A DNA stretch of 15,412 nucleotides from Bacteroidetes bacterium QS_8_64_10 (lineage in GTDB: Bacteria; Bacteroidota; Rhodothermia; Rhodothermales; Salinibacteraceae), in NCBI GenBank assembly GCA_003022505.1, contig PXTQ01000095.1, positions 1 through 15,412 on the forward strand, given 5' to 3'. A program made the position numbers and the translations under genes. Under the pieces are notes generated by a model that saw only the letters and a program-made list of their open reading frames with translations, made no database searches and was not told where the DNA came from. Positions 13,584-15,412 of this stretch are shown here, piece after piece; within the stretch, counting starts at the first letter, position 1; each line of letters starts with the position of its first letter.

Positions 13584-15412
13584 TCACCGCGCTCCGCTCG
13601 ATTCCACCGAGGTCCGTCCCGTGCGACGCGGCCCCACGCTCTCCTCGATCAACTCCAGGATGCGGCGGTACTCGTCGGTCCAGCTCGACGGCTCCTCGAA
13701 GCCGTGCCCCTCGACCGGATAGAGCGCCAGCTCCCAGTCTTCTTTACCCAGTTCGATGAGCCGCTGCGCCAGCCGCGCCACGTCCTGAAAGAGCACGTTC
13801 CGGTCCATTACGCCGTGCGCGATCAAGAGCGGATCCTCCAGGCCCTCGGCGTGATAAATAGGCGAACTTCGCGCGTAAGCGAGCGAGTCGGTCTGCGGCG
13901 TGTTCAGGATGTTGGCCGTGTAGGTATGATTGTAGTGCGCCCAGTCCGTTACGGCGCGTAGCGCCGCGCCCCCGCCGAAGTGCTCCGGCTCGGTAAAGAG
14001 CGCCATGAGCGTGAGGAAGCCGCCGTAGCTCCCGCCGTAGATAAACGACCGCTCCGGCCCGATACCGTATTTGCGCTTCAGATAGCGTTGCGCGTCCACG
14101 TAATCCTGCACGTCGCGCCCACCCATGTGCCGGTAGATGGCCGTGCGCCAGTCGCCCCCGTAGCCCGCTGAGCCGCGATAATCGACGTTCATCACCGTAT
14201 AGCCGCGCTCGGCCAGCAGGTTGTGAAACATGTACTCGCGGAAGTAATGTCCCCAGCCGCGCTTCACGTTTTGCAGGTAGCCGGCTCCGTGCACGAAGAG
14301 CACCGACGCGCCGTTGGGGTCGTCGGGGCGGTAGACCTGCGCGGGCACCTGTGCGCCGTCGGACGCCTCGAAGTGCACGACCTCGGGATCGCGCCAGTCG
14401 TAGCGCTGCCACGCCTCGGTGGGCGAGTGCGTGACGCGCCGTAGCGACTCAGCGCGCTGCATCGCCATCAGATGCACCTCCGGCGGGCGGTTCTTCTTCG
14501 AGCGGAGGAGCGCCAGGCGCTCGCCGTCCGGCGACGGCGCGAAGGCGTCCACATTGCCGCCGCGCGGCTTCGTGAGGCGCGTCGCCTCGCCGCTGCCGAC
14601 GTCGGCGGGCGTGCGGTAGACCTGCCACGAGTGCGGCGAGTGGCGCGTGCTACGAAACAGCCACGTAGCGCCGTCCCTCGAAAGGCGCGGATCGGCCACC
14701 TCGAAGTCGCCGCTCGTGAGTTGCGTCTTTTCACCCGTCTCCACGTTCACCGCGTACAGGTGGCTGTACCCGGTTTCTTCGCTCTGAAAGTAGAAGCGTT
14801 CGCCATCGGGATACCAGCCCACCTCGGAGGAACCGCCCCCCCACGTGATGCCCGGCCCCGCGATCCAGGCGTCGTCGTGCTGCCGGTCGAGCACCGTGAG
14901 GTCGCCCGTCCGTGGATTGAGGCGAGCGAGCCAGCGGTCCTTGTTGTCGCGGCTGCGCACGTCGATTACGGCATGTTCACCATTGCCGCTCCAGTACGGT
15001 CCGTAGGCGCGCGGCGAGCGGTCGAGCGAGTCGGGGGCGTCGGGACGCTTGCGGCGAGACGCGGGCACGTCGCGGGAGCTGGGCAGCTGTGCGAGGTCGA
15101 CGCGGTAGGTCGTGTCGCGGCGGAGGTCCTGCACGTACAATTGTGACACGCCGCCGGGCCTACCCACCTTCGCGCGCGCACCTCTCGTTCGGGCGTAGCC
15201 GCTTTCCGTCACGTAGTCGATGACCTGTCCCCTCTCGCGCCCATCGGGGCTGTCATAGAGCGTAAAGGTGACGTAGCGCCCGCCGGGCCGGAGGCGAAGT
15301 TGCTGCACGCTCCTGCCGCCGGCGTAAAACGTGGGCGGCGACGGGTCGGCCTGCCGGTCGCGCCGCTGTGCTTTCTCGCGGCGTTCGTCCTCGCGCTTCT
15401 GCTTGCGGATCG
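13584..15412 (-). CDS. S9 family (DPP-IV/prolyl oligopeptidase-like) serine peptidase, N-terminus beyond the window
   Basis: S9 peptidases cut short peptides, often after proline, using a beta-propeller that gates an alpha/beta-hydrolase domain. The frame is open to the window edge: residues before the GTG at 15308 (a charged RKQKRED stretch, then PTFYAGGRSVQQLRLRPGGRYVTF) match the family, so that GTG is not the start. The visible 609 residues contain propeller repeats (DARLSRDG-like segments such as VADPRLSRDGATWLFRST, FAPSPDGERLALL) and then the catalytic domain. The triad is Ser in YGGSYGGF (14028-14030), Asp in HGVMDRNVLF (13803-13805) and His in VEGHGFEEPSSW (13704-13706), with spacings of 75 and 33 residues, in the usual order. 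FLTLMALFTEPEHF and TDWAHYNHTYTANILNTP are typical of the bacterial DPP-IV-like group. Signal peptide and first blades are outside the window. Confidence 0.93.
   Translation of the reverse strand, partial: IRKQKREDERREKAQRRDRQADPSPPTFYAGGRSVQQLRLRPGGRYVTFTLYDSPDGRERGQVIDYVTESGYARTRGARAKVGRPGGVSQLYVQDLRRDTTYRVDLAQLPSSRDVPASRRKRPDAPDSLDRSPRAYGPYWSGNGEHAVIDVRSRDNKDRWLARLNPRTGDLTVLDRQHDDAWIAGPGITWGGGSSEVGWYPDGERFYFQSEETGYSHLYAVNVETGEKTQLTSGDFEVADPRLSRDGATWLFRSTRHSPHSWQVYRTPADVGSGEATRLTKPRGGNVDAFAPSPDGERLALLRSKKNRPPEVHLMAMQRAESLRRVTHSPTEAWQRYDWRDPEVVHFEASDGAQVPAQVYRPDDPNGASVLFVHGAGYLQNVKRGWGHYFREYMFHNLLAERGYTVMNVDYRGSAGYGGDWRTAIYRHMGGRDVQDYVDAQRYLKRKYGIGPERSFIYGGSYGGFLTLMALFTEPEHFGGGAALRAVTDWAHYNHTYTANILNTPQTDSLAYARSSPIYHAEGLEDPLLIAHGVMDRNVLFQDVARLAQRLIELGKEDWELALYPVEGHGFEEPSSWTDEYRRILELIEESVGPRRTGRTSVESSGAR

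Overview
This is a GC-rich window with ten protein-coding loci, most of them on the minus strand. The gene set suggests a Rhodothermota/Bacteroidota-type bacterium, possibly a Salinibacter or Rhodothermus relative: a multi-lipoyl E2, a membrane pyrophosphatase, a secreted BglX-type beta-glucosidase, an OmpA-like small beta-barrel, a DPP-IV-like S9 peptidase, and few recognisable Shine-Dalgarno sites. The acidic linkers would suit a salt-tolerant organism. This placement is inference from gene content and style; no marker gene is present.

Layout: 1-649 (-) is the 5' part of a dihydrolipoamide acyltransferase (E2) with two almost identical lipoyl domains and an acidic linker. 792-2946 (-) is a membrane-bound ion-pumping pyrophosphatase split by a frameshift. 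3230-5524 (-) is a GH3 beta-glucosidase. 5631-9643 (-) is a ferric-iron ABC uptake cluster: a two-half permease (also frameshifted), a lipoprotein Fe3+-binding protein and a second, diverged binding protein, with no ATPase gene beside them. 9928-11907 (+) is an ABC-F translation factor, divergent from the iron cluster. 12311-12574 (+) is hisE. 12747-13325 (-) is a small outer-membrane beta-barrel. 13584-15412 (-) is the C-terminal part of an S9 peptidase.

How the genes relate: the iron cluster is the one clear functional group. A 17-bp inverted repeat (TTTAGA-5 nt-TCTAAA) lies 11 bases before its first gene and is a good candidate for an iron-responsive operator. The other genes look like single-gene housekeeping units.

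The most unusual structure is in the spacers. Almost every spacer holds a tract with a strict 7-, 8- or 9-base period whose 'word' drifts from unit to unit and differs between spacers. Octamer tracts lie at 733-788, 7161-7208, 8557-8588, 9750-9805 and 12575-12630. Heptamer tracts lie at 8603-8630, 9841-9861, 12097-12117, 12212-12239 and 13444-13485. A short nonamer tract lies at 5597-5623. In two spacers an octamer tract is followed by a heptamer tract in the same order. One octamer tract appears to be translated as part of the permease N-terminus. Separately, two copies of a 22-bp perfect palindrome sit in frame inside the E2 linker. Finally, hppA, the permease and the second binding protein each show a short deletion or frameshift relative to their families, which could be real decay or sequence error.
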